A DNA stretch of 13,470 nucleotides, taken from contig CALGOZ010000076.1 in assembly GCA_937960785.1 (NCBI GenBank), positions 1-13,470 on the forward strand, written 5' to 3'. A model generated the notes under the pieces. The model was not told where the DNA came from. It saw only the letters and a list, made by a program, of their open reading frames with translations, and made no database searches. Position numbers and translations under genes: made by a program. Shown here in pieces: positions 6,379 to 13,470 of the stretch (its first letter is position 1; each line of letters starts with the position of its first letter). This DNA is from an uncultured Pseudogracilibacillus sp. GTDB taxonomy: Bacteria; Bacillota; Bacilli; Bacillales; Amphibacillaceae.

Positions 6379-6418
6379 AGCCTCATCTTACCCTTTCTTT
6401 TAACAGATGAGGCTTTTT
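6379..6418 (+). terminator. Intrinsic terminator of the OsmC gene
   Basis: AGCCTCATCT (6379-6388) pairs perfectly with AGATGAGGCT (6405-6414), a 10-bp stem with a 16-nt loop, followed by a T run. It begins 9 bp after the stop codon. Confidence 0.92.
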
Positions 6419-6450
6419 ATTTATCAACTTCTAATTGGTTGAAAATTGAA

Positions 6451-6482
6451 AGGGATGAAGAATTTTAACGAGTCCCATCCCT
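6451..6482 (-). terminator. Possible terminator of the BCCT pseudogene
   Basis: AGGGATG (6451-6457) and CATCCCT (6476-6482) form a 7-bp stem with an 18-nt loop. On the minus strand the tail is only moderately T-rich. It lies about 55 bp past the BCCT stop codon. Confidence 0.4.
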
Positions 6483-6536
6483 ATCTTTATATTTCATATA
6501 AAATTTTAATTATTATTTTTTTATTAAAGCAAACGA

Positions 6537-8052
6537 TTAATTTCCAATCTGTTGTTCCTTCGCCATTTCCTTACATACCTTTGGTGCAGTCCAAAAAGTC
6601 GTAAGCATTAAAAAGAACACCGGAACTGCTGTTACAACGATAAAAGATTGTAAAGAGTTGACGCTATCTTCTCCAATTATTAACAATAGCACAGCTACTG
6701 CTCCCATTAATAACGCCCAAAACACACGTAATAATTTTGAAGGATCACTGAGTAATCGCCATTGACATCGTAAGCGACATCGAATCGGTAGTCGTTTAGA
6801 CAAAGATAATTGTTGCGATAATAAATAGAAAACCAAGGATTGTTCCAAAGGGCAATTGGTCGGTAATCGCAATCATCGTAGCTGGAGGTCCATTTGCATT
6901 TAGAGGCCCTGAAATAACACCAGGATTCATTAGCTCTTGGAATATACCCGTTCCACCAACGACAGTGAACCAAAAAGTTGAAATTACCGGTGCAACAATC
7001 GCTACTGCCGTTACTAATTGACGAATTGTACGTCCTCGAGATATTCTAGCGACAAAAATAACCATCATCGGTCCATAACCTAAAAACCAAGCGAAGAAAA
7101 AGATTGTCCAACCGCTTAACCAGGCTTCGTCGCCCTGATACGTATTTAGTGTAAGAAAATTTTCTATATATGTTGCGAAAGATTCTAAATAGGAATTTGT
7201 AATAAACAATGTAGGTCCAATAATTAATAGGGTAGCCATTAAAAATAGTGCTAAATAGACATTATACGTACTTAAAATTCGAATACCACGATGCACTCCT
7301 GAAGCAGCCGATATCGCTGCAGCAACGACTAATAAAACGATAATAAATATTTGCATCATTAACGTATCCGATATATTAAATAAATCGCTTAATCCATAAC
7401 TAGCTTGTAATCCAAGAAATCCAATCGGTCCAATCGTACCTGCGGCAACTGAAATAATAGAGAAGGCATCGACGAAGGAGCCTAATGCACTATTTTTAAG
7501 TATTTTTTCACCGAAGATAGGATATAGCAATGGTCGGGGTTTTAAAGGAGCGCCTTCATGGTAGTGAGCATACATTAACACAATCGTTCCTAATGTTCCT
7601 AAAATCGCCCAGGCTAAGACAAAACTCGCTGCAAGGGCTGGAACGACCGCTTCAGGCCTACCAGATTCAACTCCTTCGACATAAGGGGGTGTATGAATGA
7701 AGTGGGATAAAGGTTCTGCAGCAGCCCAAAATACTCCACCTGCTACAAGTAATGTACACATAATAATTGATATCCATTCAAAGGTTCCCATTTCAGGCTT
7801 GTCCATTTTCCCTAATTTGATAGATCCAAACTTTGAAAAAGCTAAGTACAACGCAATAAAAAAAGTACCGAGTAAAATAAATTGATAAAAGCCACCAAAA
7901 TATTTCACCGAAAAATCAAAAGATACATTAACGACATTTGTTACTAAGTCTTGGTTAATAAATCCAACAATAATAAAAAGTAATAAAAGGCCTCCACTAA
8001 TTATAAATACTGGGTAATCAACTTTCATTCGTTCTGCTTCCTTAGTAAACAC
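6537..8052 (-). pseudogene. BCCT-family (betaine/carnitine/choline type) transporter, interrupted
   Basis: Residues 1-418 are a BCCT secondary transporter with many membrane helices, including GGVFWAAAEPLSHF and ARISRGRTIRQL, the family hallmark. After IIFV the frame meets TAA (6798-6796), but the same frame continues with family-like TTTDSMSLTMSMAIT. At about 6750 one extra base (or loss of two) shifts the remainder, SDPSKLLRVFWALLMGAV and on to 6537, into another frame. Repaired, the protein would be 504 residues, normal for BCCT. Two independent lesions 45 bp apart suggest real decay. The helix before ARISRGRT reads FFAWFLGYGPMMVIF, lacking the tryptophan-rich WxxxW betaine box of OpuD/BetP, so its substrate was probably not classical betaine. 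The GTG start has AAGGAG about 8 nt upstream, and a promoter is intact. Confidence 0.85.
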
Positions 8053-8108
8053 TCAAACTCTCCTTCAGTGTAATTAAATTTATGTCGAAATGAATGACAT
8101 GGTTACAT

Positions 8109-8137
8109 ATCCTACTGAACTATGCTCGGTTTGTCAA
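8109..8137 (-). promoter_or_regulatory. Sigma-A promoter of the BCCT pseudogene
   Basis: On the minus strand, perfect TTGACA (8137-8132), a 17-nt spacer and TAGGAT (8114-8109), about 57 bp upstream of the GTG start. The promoter appears undamaged although the gene is broken. Confidence 0.65.
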
Positions 8138-8563
8138 ATGGTAGCTAAATAATCGGTAAGTTATCTTTTGATTATTATTTTTCCTATGGTGGACTTTTTA
8201 TGCGCTTGTTAGTTCCTTCCGATATAAACTCCTACCTGAGAGACATCTAATTTAAGGGACAACCAAAAGAAGACCTTATAAGTTTCTCGAAAACTAAATC
8301 ATTCATAAAAATAACCATACGCACTTTTGTACGTTCAATTTCTTTCTTATTCTTACTTTTAAATTTAAGGGAGCATTTGATTAAAACTTCATTCCCCAAT
8401 TTTCGGATTTAATTTAAAATGTATTTATAACAGATCTTTAAAAGCTTTATTATAAAAAGAAGAAGAAAATCCATACTATACGTAATTGAATTACACATCT
8501 TTTAAGAAGGTAGGGATTACTATCATTCCATCACAAGCAAGTATTAGTATAAAGGGGATAAGT
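8138..8563. other. Intergenic stretch with no supported gene
   Basis: AT-rich DNA between the divergent BCCT promoter and the UbiA gene. No ORF with a ribosome binding site, no strong hairpin and no recognised RNA motif was seen. The frame of the UbiA gene is open back to a TTG at 8486 but without a binding site there. The promoter for that gene should lie here, but no convincing -35/-10 pair was found. Confidence 0.45.
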
Positions 8564-9454
8564 ATGCTTGTGCGAATTGTAGCTGTCGTCTCTTCAAGTT
8601 TGGCTACTATTTTTTCAAGTATCTTGCCTCTTTATTTTCACTATGATTTATCTGCGATGAGTGTCACTACTGTCGCTACGGTCCTTTTCCTAGGTGCGCT
8701 AATCGTTCACGGATTTTTAACCCATTCCTTAAACGATTTAACGGACTACTATTCTGGAACCGACGAGCTTAGTCCTGGGATCCTTTCGGGAGGAAGTAGG
8801 GTACTACAAACTGGTAATATGTCTCTCCAGGTGCTTCGCCATATAAGTACTTTAACCAGTATAATCTTACTCCTTTGTATCGGAGGTTTCCTCTATTTTG
8901 GCCAAAGAGAGCTGGCAATTTTAACTGGGGTAGGACTGTGGGGTGCTATTTCTTATTCAGCAAGACCTTTTCAGCTTGCTTACTATCCTTTTGCTGGGGA
9001 ATGGTTTAGTCTTTTTCCGACTATGCTTTTCTTAGGCATTGCAGCACCCTGGATACTTCTTGACGGAATCCCACTATGGGCGTGGCAAAACGCGTCCGTC
9101 AATGCTCTTTTCTGTATGGCCTGGGTAATGGTTCATCATATCCCCGATCGCCTTGCTGATCGTCAGGCACATCCAGTCAAGCAAACTACCGTTGTCTGGG
9201 CAGAGGATACCTTCGGTGACAAAGGAACAAAACTACCTTGTTACCTTTACTTTTCCTTTGTAGCTTTGTTACTTCTTTGGATCAGCTTTACTCGGCCCTT
9301 CGGAGCCCTCGGAGCGGGACCTCTCCTCCTCTATAGTTTACTTCAAGTGGCTAAAATGGATACCGAAGATGTTGTGTCAATAACCACAGTAGAAAAACGT
9401 CTCCTCCTTTTAGCTTTTTCGACCGCTATTTGGCTAGGAATTGCAAATTTTTGA
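8564..9454 (+). CDS. UbiA-superfamily prenyltransferase, MenA-like
   Basis: A multi-spanning membrane protein (296 residues from ATG 8564) of the UbiA superfamily, which attaches polyprenyl chains to aromatic acceptors. The first Asp-rich motif is SLNDLTDYYSGTD (N57, D58, D61, D67), with the spacing seen in MenA. The second is HHIPDRLADRQA (D195, D199), followed by KQTTVV, like the KRTLAV of MenA. The YSARPFQLAYYPFAGEW segment (131-147) matches the Y...P...GE loop. ATG 8564 is chosen because AAGGGG lies 7 nt upstream; the alternative TTG at 8486 would add 26 residues but has no binding site. The gene stands alone with its own terminator and no menaquinone genes nearby, so it is probably a paralogue rather than the housekeeping MenA. 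The acceptor is unknown. Confidence 0.8.
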   Translation: MLVRIVAVVSSSLATIFSSILPLYFHYDLSAMSVTTVATVLFLGALIVHGFLTHSLNDLTDYYSGTDELSPGILSGGSRVLQTGNMSLQVLRHISTLTSIILLLCIGGFLYFGQRELAILTGVGLWGAISYSARPFQLAYYPFAGEWFSLFPTMLFLGIAAPWILLDGIPLWAWQNASVNALFCMAWVMVHHIPDRLADRQAHPVKQTTVVWAEDTFGDKGTKLPCYLYFSFVALLLLWISFTRPFGALGAGPLLLYSLLQVAKMDTEDVVSITTVEKRLLLLAFSTAIWLGIANF

Positions 9455-9505
9455 TCAACTTTTACCTATTAAATACTAAGCCCACCTCATAATAAAGTAA
9501 GATCC

Positions 9506-9537
9506 ATAAGCGCTGGAACATTCAAGCGCTTATTATT
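9506..9537 (+). terminator. Intrinsic terminator of the prenyltransferase gene
   Basis: ATAAGCGCT (9506-9514) pairs perfectly with AGCGCTTAT (9525-9533) over a 10-nt loop, with a short T-rich tail. It lies about 50 bp beyond the stop codon. Confidence 0.7.
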
Positions 9538-9782
9538 TTGAAAAGTGTCTAATGTCGTTTAAAAGATTCTAGAATAGGTAATAAAAACCTACACTATTTA
9601 AAGTAATTACAAGCTAGCTCGGCTCCTAAAACTACAAGACCCCTTCCTTTCCTCCCTCTGTCATTGACCTTGGCTTTCCGAGAACTGCATCTTATGAGCC
9701 CCTTTGTGTAGGTGATGTAAATAATCTTCTGCCAGGTTTCTTTTTCATATATACTGAAGATGATGAAAAAGGAGTGGAGTCA
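9538..9782. other. Upstream region of the LytTR operon
   Basis: The only -10 candidate near the gene is TATACT (9750-9755); 17 bp upstream is just TTCTGC, a poor -35, consistent with an activator-dependent promoter. An inverted repeat TAGGT...ACCTA lies around 9576-9592, and GTGTAGGT near 9708-9715 is the complement of ACCTACAC near 9587. These may be regulator sites but do not match a LytTR direct repeat I can confirm. The LytTR frame is open back to about 9625 without a start codon. Confidence 0.3.
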
Positions 9783-10238
9783 ATGGATTTGAAACTAGAT
9801 GTAAATAAAGCCTACGAGAAGACTGAAATTATTATTAAGGCCCCAAGTCATTCCGAAAAAATTGATCAATTAATGACAATGATTCGTCAGTTTTCCGATA
9901 CACTATCAATTCAAAACGGCTCAGAATTCCTACAGTTAAATATATTAGAGGTAGTTTATATCGAAAGCATCGAAAGGAAAACATTTTTCTATACGAAAGA
10001 TAAAATTTATGAAGATAATCGGCCCCTGTATGAACTAGAAAGGTTACTTGAAAACTATCAATTTGTTCGGATTAATAAACAAACGATACTGAACCCGCGA
10101 TTCATTTATTCAGTGAAGGCCTTGTTGAATAGCCGTTATGATATCACTTTAGAAACTGGTGAAAAGCTAATTGTCACAAGGCATTATCGAAAGCAATTTA
10201 AGAAATTATTTGAAAAAGGTGGGATGTACAATGCGTAA
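9783..10238 (+). CDS. LytTR-domain DNA-binding regulator
   Basis: A 151-residue stand-alone LytTR transcription factor without a receiver domain. The N-terminal 45 residues are a short helical/strand region. The LytTR domain follows (about 47-146), with ILEVVYIES, FVRINKQTILNPRFI (94-108) and KLIVTRHYRKQFKKL, the typical DNA-contact segments. ATG 9783 is preferred over the in-frame GTG at 9774 because AAGGAG (9769-9774) is 8 nt before the ATG but abuts the GTG. Its last 8 bases overlap the start of the DUF3021 gene (ATGCGTAA). This regulator plus membrane-protein pairing is the layout of LytTR regulatory systems such as HdrRM and BrsRM of streptococci, where the membrane partner restrains the regulator. 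Likely target, by inference: its own operon with the ABC exporter. Confidence 0.88.
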   Translation: MDLKLDVNKAYEKTEIIIKAPSHSEKIDQLMTMIRQFSDTLSIQNGSEFLQLNILEVVYIESIERKTFFYTKDKIYEDNRPLYELERLLENYQFVRINKQTILNPRFIYSVKALLNSRYDITLETGEKLIVTRHYRKQFKKLFEKGGMYNA

Positions 10239-10650
10239 CTGGTTTATTTTATTCGCTACGACGTTTACGATTACAACATTGATTCTGTCCCTTTATTCAA
10301 GCTTTTCACCCCATCTTCCAGAGTTTAATAATCAATATGTTTTCTTACTCGCAGTTTCCAGTGCCCTTTGTACTTTTTATATTTTCATCATTAATCGTCT
10401 ATCCATTCAGCACTTTATTTTAAGAACTTTTATTAGCATCATCGGACTTTCCTTTATTGTATTTTTCATTGGAATTCTTATTCAATTTGTTCCAAGTAAA
10501 GGTATCTATTTTATTACTATTCTTGGTCTTGTTACGCTAATTTATTTGATTATTACATTAATTTACATGTTTATACTTCAAAAGGAAACGAAACAAATGA
10601 ATAGACAAATTGCAAAGTGGAGAAATGAACAAAGAAAAGACCTTCATTAA
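10231..10650 (+). CDS. DUF3021 membrane protein, probable LytTR partner
   Basis: A 139-residue protein with four hydrophobic helices (roughly 4-22, 34-55, 62-88 and 92-117) and a charged C-terminal tail (KETKQMNRQIAKWRNEQRKDLH). This is the DUF3021 profile, and such genes habitually follow stand-alone LytTR regulators. ATG 10231 overlaps the regulator stop codon and has AAGGTGGG about 7 nt upstream, so translation is coupled and the two proteins should be made in fixed proportion. By analogy with LytTR regulatory systems the protein may hold the regulator at the membrane until a signal is sensed; this is inference, as no contact residues are visible. Confidence 0.8.
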   Translation: MRNWFILFATTFTITTLILSLYSSFSPHLPEFNNQYVFLLAVSSALCTFYIFIINRLSIQHFILRTFISIIGLSFIVFFIGILIQFVPSKGIYFITILGLVTLIYLIITLIYMFILQKETKQMNRQIAKWRNEQRKDLH

Positions 10651-10667
10651 GTGAGGTGAATCTTTCC

Positions 10668-11552
10668 ATGTTATTAGTCAAGCATTTATGTAAATCTTTT
10701 ACTAATGTCCAGGCGGTCCAAGATATTTCCTTCCATATTACAAAAGGCTCCACCTTTGCCTTACTTGGCACAAACGGAGCAGGGAAATCTACGGTCATTC
10801 ACATGATTACAGGCCTTTTAAAACCGGACCAAGGTGATATTCAATTTTTAGAAGAAGAAGCTCAAGATGCAGTCGGGGTTGTCTTTCAGTCCCACCGTTT
10901 AGATAACGAACTCACAATTGAAGAAAACCTTATGCTTCGGGCAAAACTTCATCAAATCAAACGAAAGAAAGCCCAAAAACAAATCGCGCAACTCCTCGAA
11001 CTGACTGGTCTAGCTGATAAGCGGAAACGCTTGTACGGAAAGTGTTCAGGCGGAGAAAAGCGGAAGACAGATCTTATTCGAGCCCTTTTACATGAACCGA
11101 AATTTTTAATTTTAGATGAACCGACAACTGGGCTTGATGCTGAGTCAAGAGAAGAATTTTGGCTGTTTTTAAATAAGCTACAAAAAGAAAAGGGCTTAAC
11201 AATTTTATTAACGACCCACTATATTGAGGAAGCAGAAGAAGTTGATTACGTGCTAATCATGCATGAGGGAAAAATTGAAGTAGAAGGAACACCAAGAGAA
11301 CTGAAAGAACGATATGCCCAGACAAGTCTTCATCTAGAGCCTTTGGAAGTTAATCGGGTAATAGAAAAGTTAGTAGCCGGGGGTTACCCCTTTCAAATTG
11401 AAGATAAGCTCCTTGTCCTCCCCCTTGAAAAAACAACAGACGCTATCCCTATTTTGAAAGAAGTTGAAGCTTCAATTCAAAACTTTTCGATTGGAAGATC
11501 TAGCCTAGAACAGGTGTTTCTATCTGTAACGAAACAAATAAAGAGGAGGTAG
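10668..11552 (+). CDS. ABC transporter ATP-binding protein
   Basis: A 294-residue nucleotide-binding subunit of an ABC-2 type exporter (drug, antibiotic or lantibiotic style). Walker A is GTNGAGKST (34-42), the Q-loop is VVFQSHRLD (Q74), the signature is CSGGEKRKTDL (from C126), Walker B is FLILDEP (146-152) and the H-loop is LTTHYIEEAEE (H184). The signature begins with Cys instead of Leu, otherwise intact. The C-terminal 90 residues form the extra domain common in these exporters, ending SSLEQVFLSVTK. ATG 10668 is chosen for GAGGTGA about 8 nt upstream; the in-frame GTG at 10656 overlaps that site. It follows the DUF3021 gene by 17 bp and is followed 5 bp later by its permease. Confidence 0.92.
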   Translation: MLLVKHLCKSFTNVQAVQDISFHITKGSTFALLGTNGAGKSTVIHMITGLLKPDQGDIQFLEEEAQDAVGVVFQSHRLDNELTIEENLMLRAKLHQIKRKKAQKQIAQLLELTGLADKRKRLYGKCSGGEKRKTDLIRALLHEPKFLILDEPTTGLDAESREEFWLFLNKLQKEKGLTILLTTHYIEEAEEVDYVLIMHEGKIEVEGTPRELKERYAQTSLHLEPLEVNRVIEKLVAGGYPFQIEDKLLVLPLEKTTDAIPILKEVEASIQNFSIGRSSLEQVFLSVTKQIKRR

Positions 11553-11557
11553 ATGGG

Positions 11558-12418
11558 ATGTTCCCCTTACTTGTGCGGCATACGAAATTATTTTTTAAGG
11601 ATAAGGCAAATGTTTTCTTTTCTGTTTTATCTGTCTTAATTATTATTTTACTCTATATTCTCTTTTTGGCTGAAACGATTTCCGCTAATTTAACGGACTT
11701 GGACGAAGGCGAGAGCTTTACCTTTTTATGGATGTTCGCAGGGGTTCTTGCAGTGACCAGTGCAACTACCCCCCTTGGTGCCCTAGGTAAATTCATAGAA
11801 GATAAAGTGAGTAAAAGGGACGAGGACCTACTTATGGCTCCAATCAAGCGAAGTACCTTAATTTATTCCTACATCGGATATGCTTTTTTCATCGGCTGTA
11901 TTTTAACGACCCTTCTATTCATCTTCGGTTATATCTATGCCTACTTTAGTCTAGGAGTGAAAATCGACCTTTCCTTCTTTCTCATGGGAGTGCTTTTTTT
12001 CAGCCTGCTTATGCACACACTCCTATTTTATCTAATTGTTGCTCAACTGCCGACGATGGCATCCTTTAATGGTTTATCAACAATTGTAGGTACCTTGATT
12101 GGCTTTTTGGCAGGAATTTATGTACCAATCGGTTTTTTACCAGCTTATATCCAAAAAATCATCATTGCCTTCCCAACAACTCAGGCAGCTGTCTTACTAC
12201 GGAATTCTTTCTTAGACGAAATATTGCTTTCCTTTCAAGAAGTGCTTCCAGAAGATGTCTATCAAGCTCTCCTTAGTGACCTAGGGGTAGAGCTCTACTG
12301 GAACGAGACCTTCCTATCTTCTAACTTTTCCTGGCTCTATATCTTTGGACTAAGCGCCTGCTTGATCCTAATTATTTTGTTCTCTAATCACATTACCTTG
12401 ACGCATAAAGGACAATAA
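11558..12418 (+). CDS. ABC-2 type transporter permease
   Basis: A 286-residue membrane subunit with about six helices. The first is near 20-40 and the last near 262-280. A cytoplasmic loop, GKFIEDKVSKRDEDLLMAPIKRSTL (split about 77-101), carries the coupling region typical of ABC-2 permeases. FLAGIYVPIGFLPAYIQKIIIAFPTTQ (about 184-210) is the conserved late segment of DrrB-like exporters. Start set by GGAGGT about 7 nt before ATG. It is the last gene of the LytTR-DUF3021-ABC operon and is followed directly by a terminator. The cargo is unknown; DrrAB-like export of a hydrophobic toxic compound or peptide is a reasonable inference. Confidence 0.9.
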   Translation: MFPLLVRHTKLFFKDKANVFFSVLSVLIIILLYILFLAETISANLTDLDEGESFTFLWMFAGVLAVTSATTPLGALGKFIEDKVSKRDEDLLMAPIKRSTLIYSYIGYAFFIGCILTTLLFIFGYIYAYFSLGVKIDLSFFLMGVLFFSLLMHTLLFYLIVAQLPTMASFNGLSTIVGTLIGFLAGIYVPIGFLPAYIQKIIIAFPTTQAAVLLRNSFLDEILLSFQEVLPEDVYQALLSDLGVELYWNETFLSSNFSWLYIFGLSACLILIILFSNHITLTHKGQ

Positions 12419-12451
12419 GCAGTTGGTGAGAAAATTCCAACTGCTCTTTTT
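12418..12451 (+). terminator. Intrinsic terminator of the LytTR-ABC operon
   Basis: AGCAGTTGG (12418-12426) pairs perfectly with CCAACTGCT (12437-12445) over a 10-nt loop, then a run of five T. The stem starts inside the permease stop codon. Confidence 0.92.
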
Positions 12452-12480
12452 CTGCTTATTCTTAGCCTACTTTCACTCGG

Positions 12481-12508
12481 GAGAAGACTATTTTGCCTTC
12501 TCTTTTTT
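12481..12508 (+). terminator. Second plus-strand terminator inside the 3' end of the HAAS gene
   Basis: GAGAAG (12481-12486) pairs with CTTCTC (12497-12502) over a 10-nt loop and is followed by six T. The right arm and T run lie within the antisense of the HAAS gene. It would back up the first terminator against read-through. Confidence 0.5.
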
Positions 12509-13228
12509 ACTCCATAGCCAAGTCGATAATCCATATATAAACAAGGAACCTATTAAGATATAGGCAGTCACAAGGTCAGAAAGTTGAAAGATTCTTTGGG
12601 CCAAGACCGGTAAAGCAAGTACCATCATCCCAAAAATCAAAATCCAAGACCTGGACCATATTGAAATTCCAATGAGAAAAATCAGAATCAGTATTCCAAG
12701 GATATAAAGAGGCACCCCTTCAATCGTTAACATGGGACTATGAATTTTCCCTTCTAACAGGTAGACTGCTAACATTCCAATAAAGGGAAAAACACCAGTC
12801 GGAATGATATAGACCATTGCCTTTCGCTCAGATAAGTTATCACGTGAAATTTTACGAACAGACCAAATAATAAAGACAATTGCTACAAGAAAAATTCCAA
12901 GTACTACTAACAGTTTAAAGAGGGAGAACGTAATACCTCCTCTAATGATATCCGGTAAAATAAAAAGTGATAAAGCTCCTAAAATAATCATGAATACGCT
13001 AAGGAGGGCTTGCTTTCCGTCAAACTCAAGTTCTTTTGAAATAGATTCCATGTATTCCTTTGGTGACTGTCCGATAATTTTTTCGATAGATTTCCCTTCT
13101 GCTTCAGCCTCCATTAAATGGGTCCTTAATTCCTCTACAATTTCCACCGCTTCTTTTTCATTCTTACCTGTCGCTAATAAGTAAGTCCTTAAATTATCTA
13201 AAAACTGTTCACTTTTCTTTGATAACAT
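12488..13228 (-). CDS. HAAS-domain membrane protein, PadR partner
   Basis: A 246-residue protein with an N-terminal helical HAAS-type domain (about 1-68: SEQFLDNLRTYLLATG, then VEELRTHLMEAEAEGKS). About seven hydrophobic segments follow, then a basic tail (SKKEKAK). HAAS proteins are regularly encoded directly after PadR regulators and are thought to work as membrane signalling partners. The gene starts 2 bp after the PadR stop codon, with AAGGAGAG inside the PadR 3' end, so translation is coupled. The pair converges on the LytTR-ABC operon. No enzymatic motif is visible. Confidence 0.78.
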   Translation of the reverse strand: MLSKKSEQFLDNLRTYLLATGKNEKEAVEIVEELRTHLMEAEAEGKSIEKIIGQSPKEYMESISKELEFDGKQALLSVFMIILGALSLFILPDIIRGGITFSLFKLLVVLGIFLVAIVFIIWSVRKISRDNLSERKAMVYIIPTGVFPFIGMLAVYLLEGKIHSPMLTIEGVPLYILGILILIFLIGISIWSRSWILIFGMMVLALPVLAQRIFQLSDLVTAYILIGSLFIYGLSTWLWSKKEKAK

Positions 13229-13230
13229 TC

Positions 13231-13470
13231 TTATTTACTCTCCTTTTGATTACGTAAAACGTTATTCACATTTTTCTCCAGTCTCGCCCATCGAACTATA
13301 AAATCCTCAAGCTCCTCTTTTCCCTTTCCGGTCAAATAGTAATATTTCCTTCGAGGACCTGCTGTTGACTTTTTCATTTGAGAGGTAACAAGCTCCTCCC
13401 GTTGCATACGTAACAAAAGTGGATAGATCGTACCCTCACTCATTGAGGTAAAACCATATTCAGCCAATCG
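13231..13470 (-). CDS. PadR-family transcriptional regulator (5' end outside window)
   Basis: The visible 79 residues are the C-terminal part of a PadR winged-helix repressor. SEGTIYPLLLRMQREELV is the recognition-helix motif of the family, and STAGPRRKYYYLTGKGKEEL is the wing followed by the dimer helix. The reading frame stays open to the window edge (RLAEYGFTSM), so the start lies beyond 13470; an in-frame TTG at 13467 is not a likely start because the first helices of the fold would be missing. Ends ELEDFIVRWARLEKNVNNVL, then TAA. Probably autoregulates the PadR-HAAS operon, possibly with further genes upstream. Confidence 0.9.
   Translation of the reverse strand, partial: RLAEYGFTSMSEGTIYPLLLRMQREELVTSQMKKSTAGPRRKYYYLTGKGKEELEDFIVRWARLEKNVNNVLRNQKESK

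Noticed and set aside
6707..6973. 88-residue minus-strand ORF within the BCCT gene
   Set aside because: Third frame of the pseudogene; its sequence shows no family features, unlike the two frames that join as BCCT.
7697..7885. ORF antisense to the BCCT gene
   Set aside because: Shadow frame of a clear BCCT coding sequence.
9664..9669. TTGACC as -35 of the LytTR operon
   Set aside because: No -10-like hexamer at 16-18 bp; the next candidate (TTATGA) is about 22 bp away.
9625..9782. N-terminal extension of the LytTR protein
   Set aside because: The frame is open upstream but contains no ATG, GTG or TTG before 9774, and the AAGGAG site points to ATG 9783.
10571..10798. ORF antisense to the DUF3021/ABC junction
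   Set aside because: Lies across two well-supported coding regions on the other strand.
11653..11847. ORF antisense to the ABC permease
   Set aside because: Shadow of the permease gene, with no binding site.
12945..13184. ORF antisense to the HAAS gene
   Set aside because: Shadow of the HAAS coding sequence.

Overview
The window looks like a chromosomal stretch of a low-GC Gram-positive bacterium of the Bacillaceae. Supporting signs are AT-rich intergenic DNA, strong AGGAGG-type ribosome binding sites, TTG and GTG starts, sigma-A-like promoters, a canonical S-box (SAM-I) leader, and homologues of Bacillus proteins (CatE, SfsA, YozB/CtaM, OsmC, PadR-HAAS). No rRNA, tRNA, intact transposase or CRISPR array was seen.

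Region by region: bases 1-360 carry an array of about seven degenerate palindromic units spaced almost exactly 52 bp apart. Bases 652-1184 (minus) hold an unrecognised gene that reads through only if two single T insertions are ignored. Bases 1611-2653 (plus) hold a small NEAT-domain protein without a signal peptide, then a DUF420 membrane protein of the YozB/CtaM type; a bidirectional hairpin terminator separates them from the minus-strand genes catE (2707-3561), a 44-codon membrane-peptide ORF (3632-3766) overlapping the end of sfsA, and sfsA (3763-4461). A PtpB/LipA-like tyrosine phosphatase (4754-5491, minus, TTG start) follows, after a short region with eroded sequences resembling the first array.

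An S-box riboswitch with promoter and overlapping antiterminator/terminator arms (5667-5870) precedes an OsmC-family protein (5924-6370). Next is a BCCT-family transporter pseudogene (6537-8052, minus) with an in-frame stop and a frameshift, then a lone MenA-like UbiA prenyltransferase (8564-9454, plus).

The last third is an operon of a LytTR regulator, a DUF3021 membrane protein, an ABC ATPase and an ABC-2 permease (9783-12418, plus). It reads as a self-contained regulator/membrane-inhibitor pair controlling an exporter. It converges on a PadR-HAAS pair (minus), of which PadR is cut by the window edge.

The most unusual items are the 52-bp palindrome array, the apparently cytoplasmic NEAT protein that has lost the usual heme-ligand tyrosines and sits next to a cytochrome-oxidase assembly factor, the S-box control of an OsmC protein, and the small membrane ORF coupled to sfsA.
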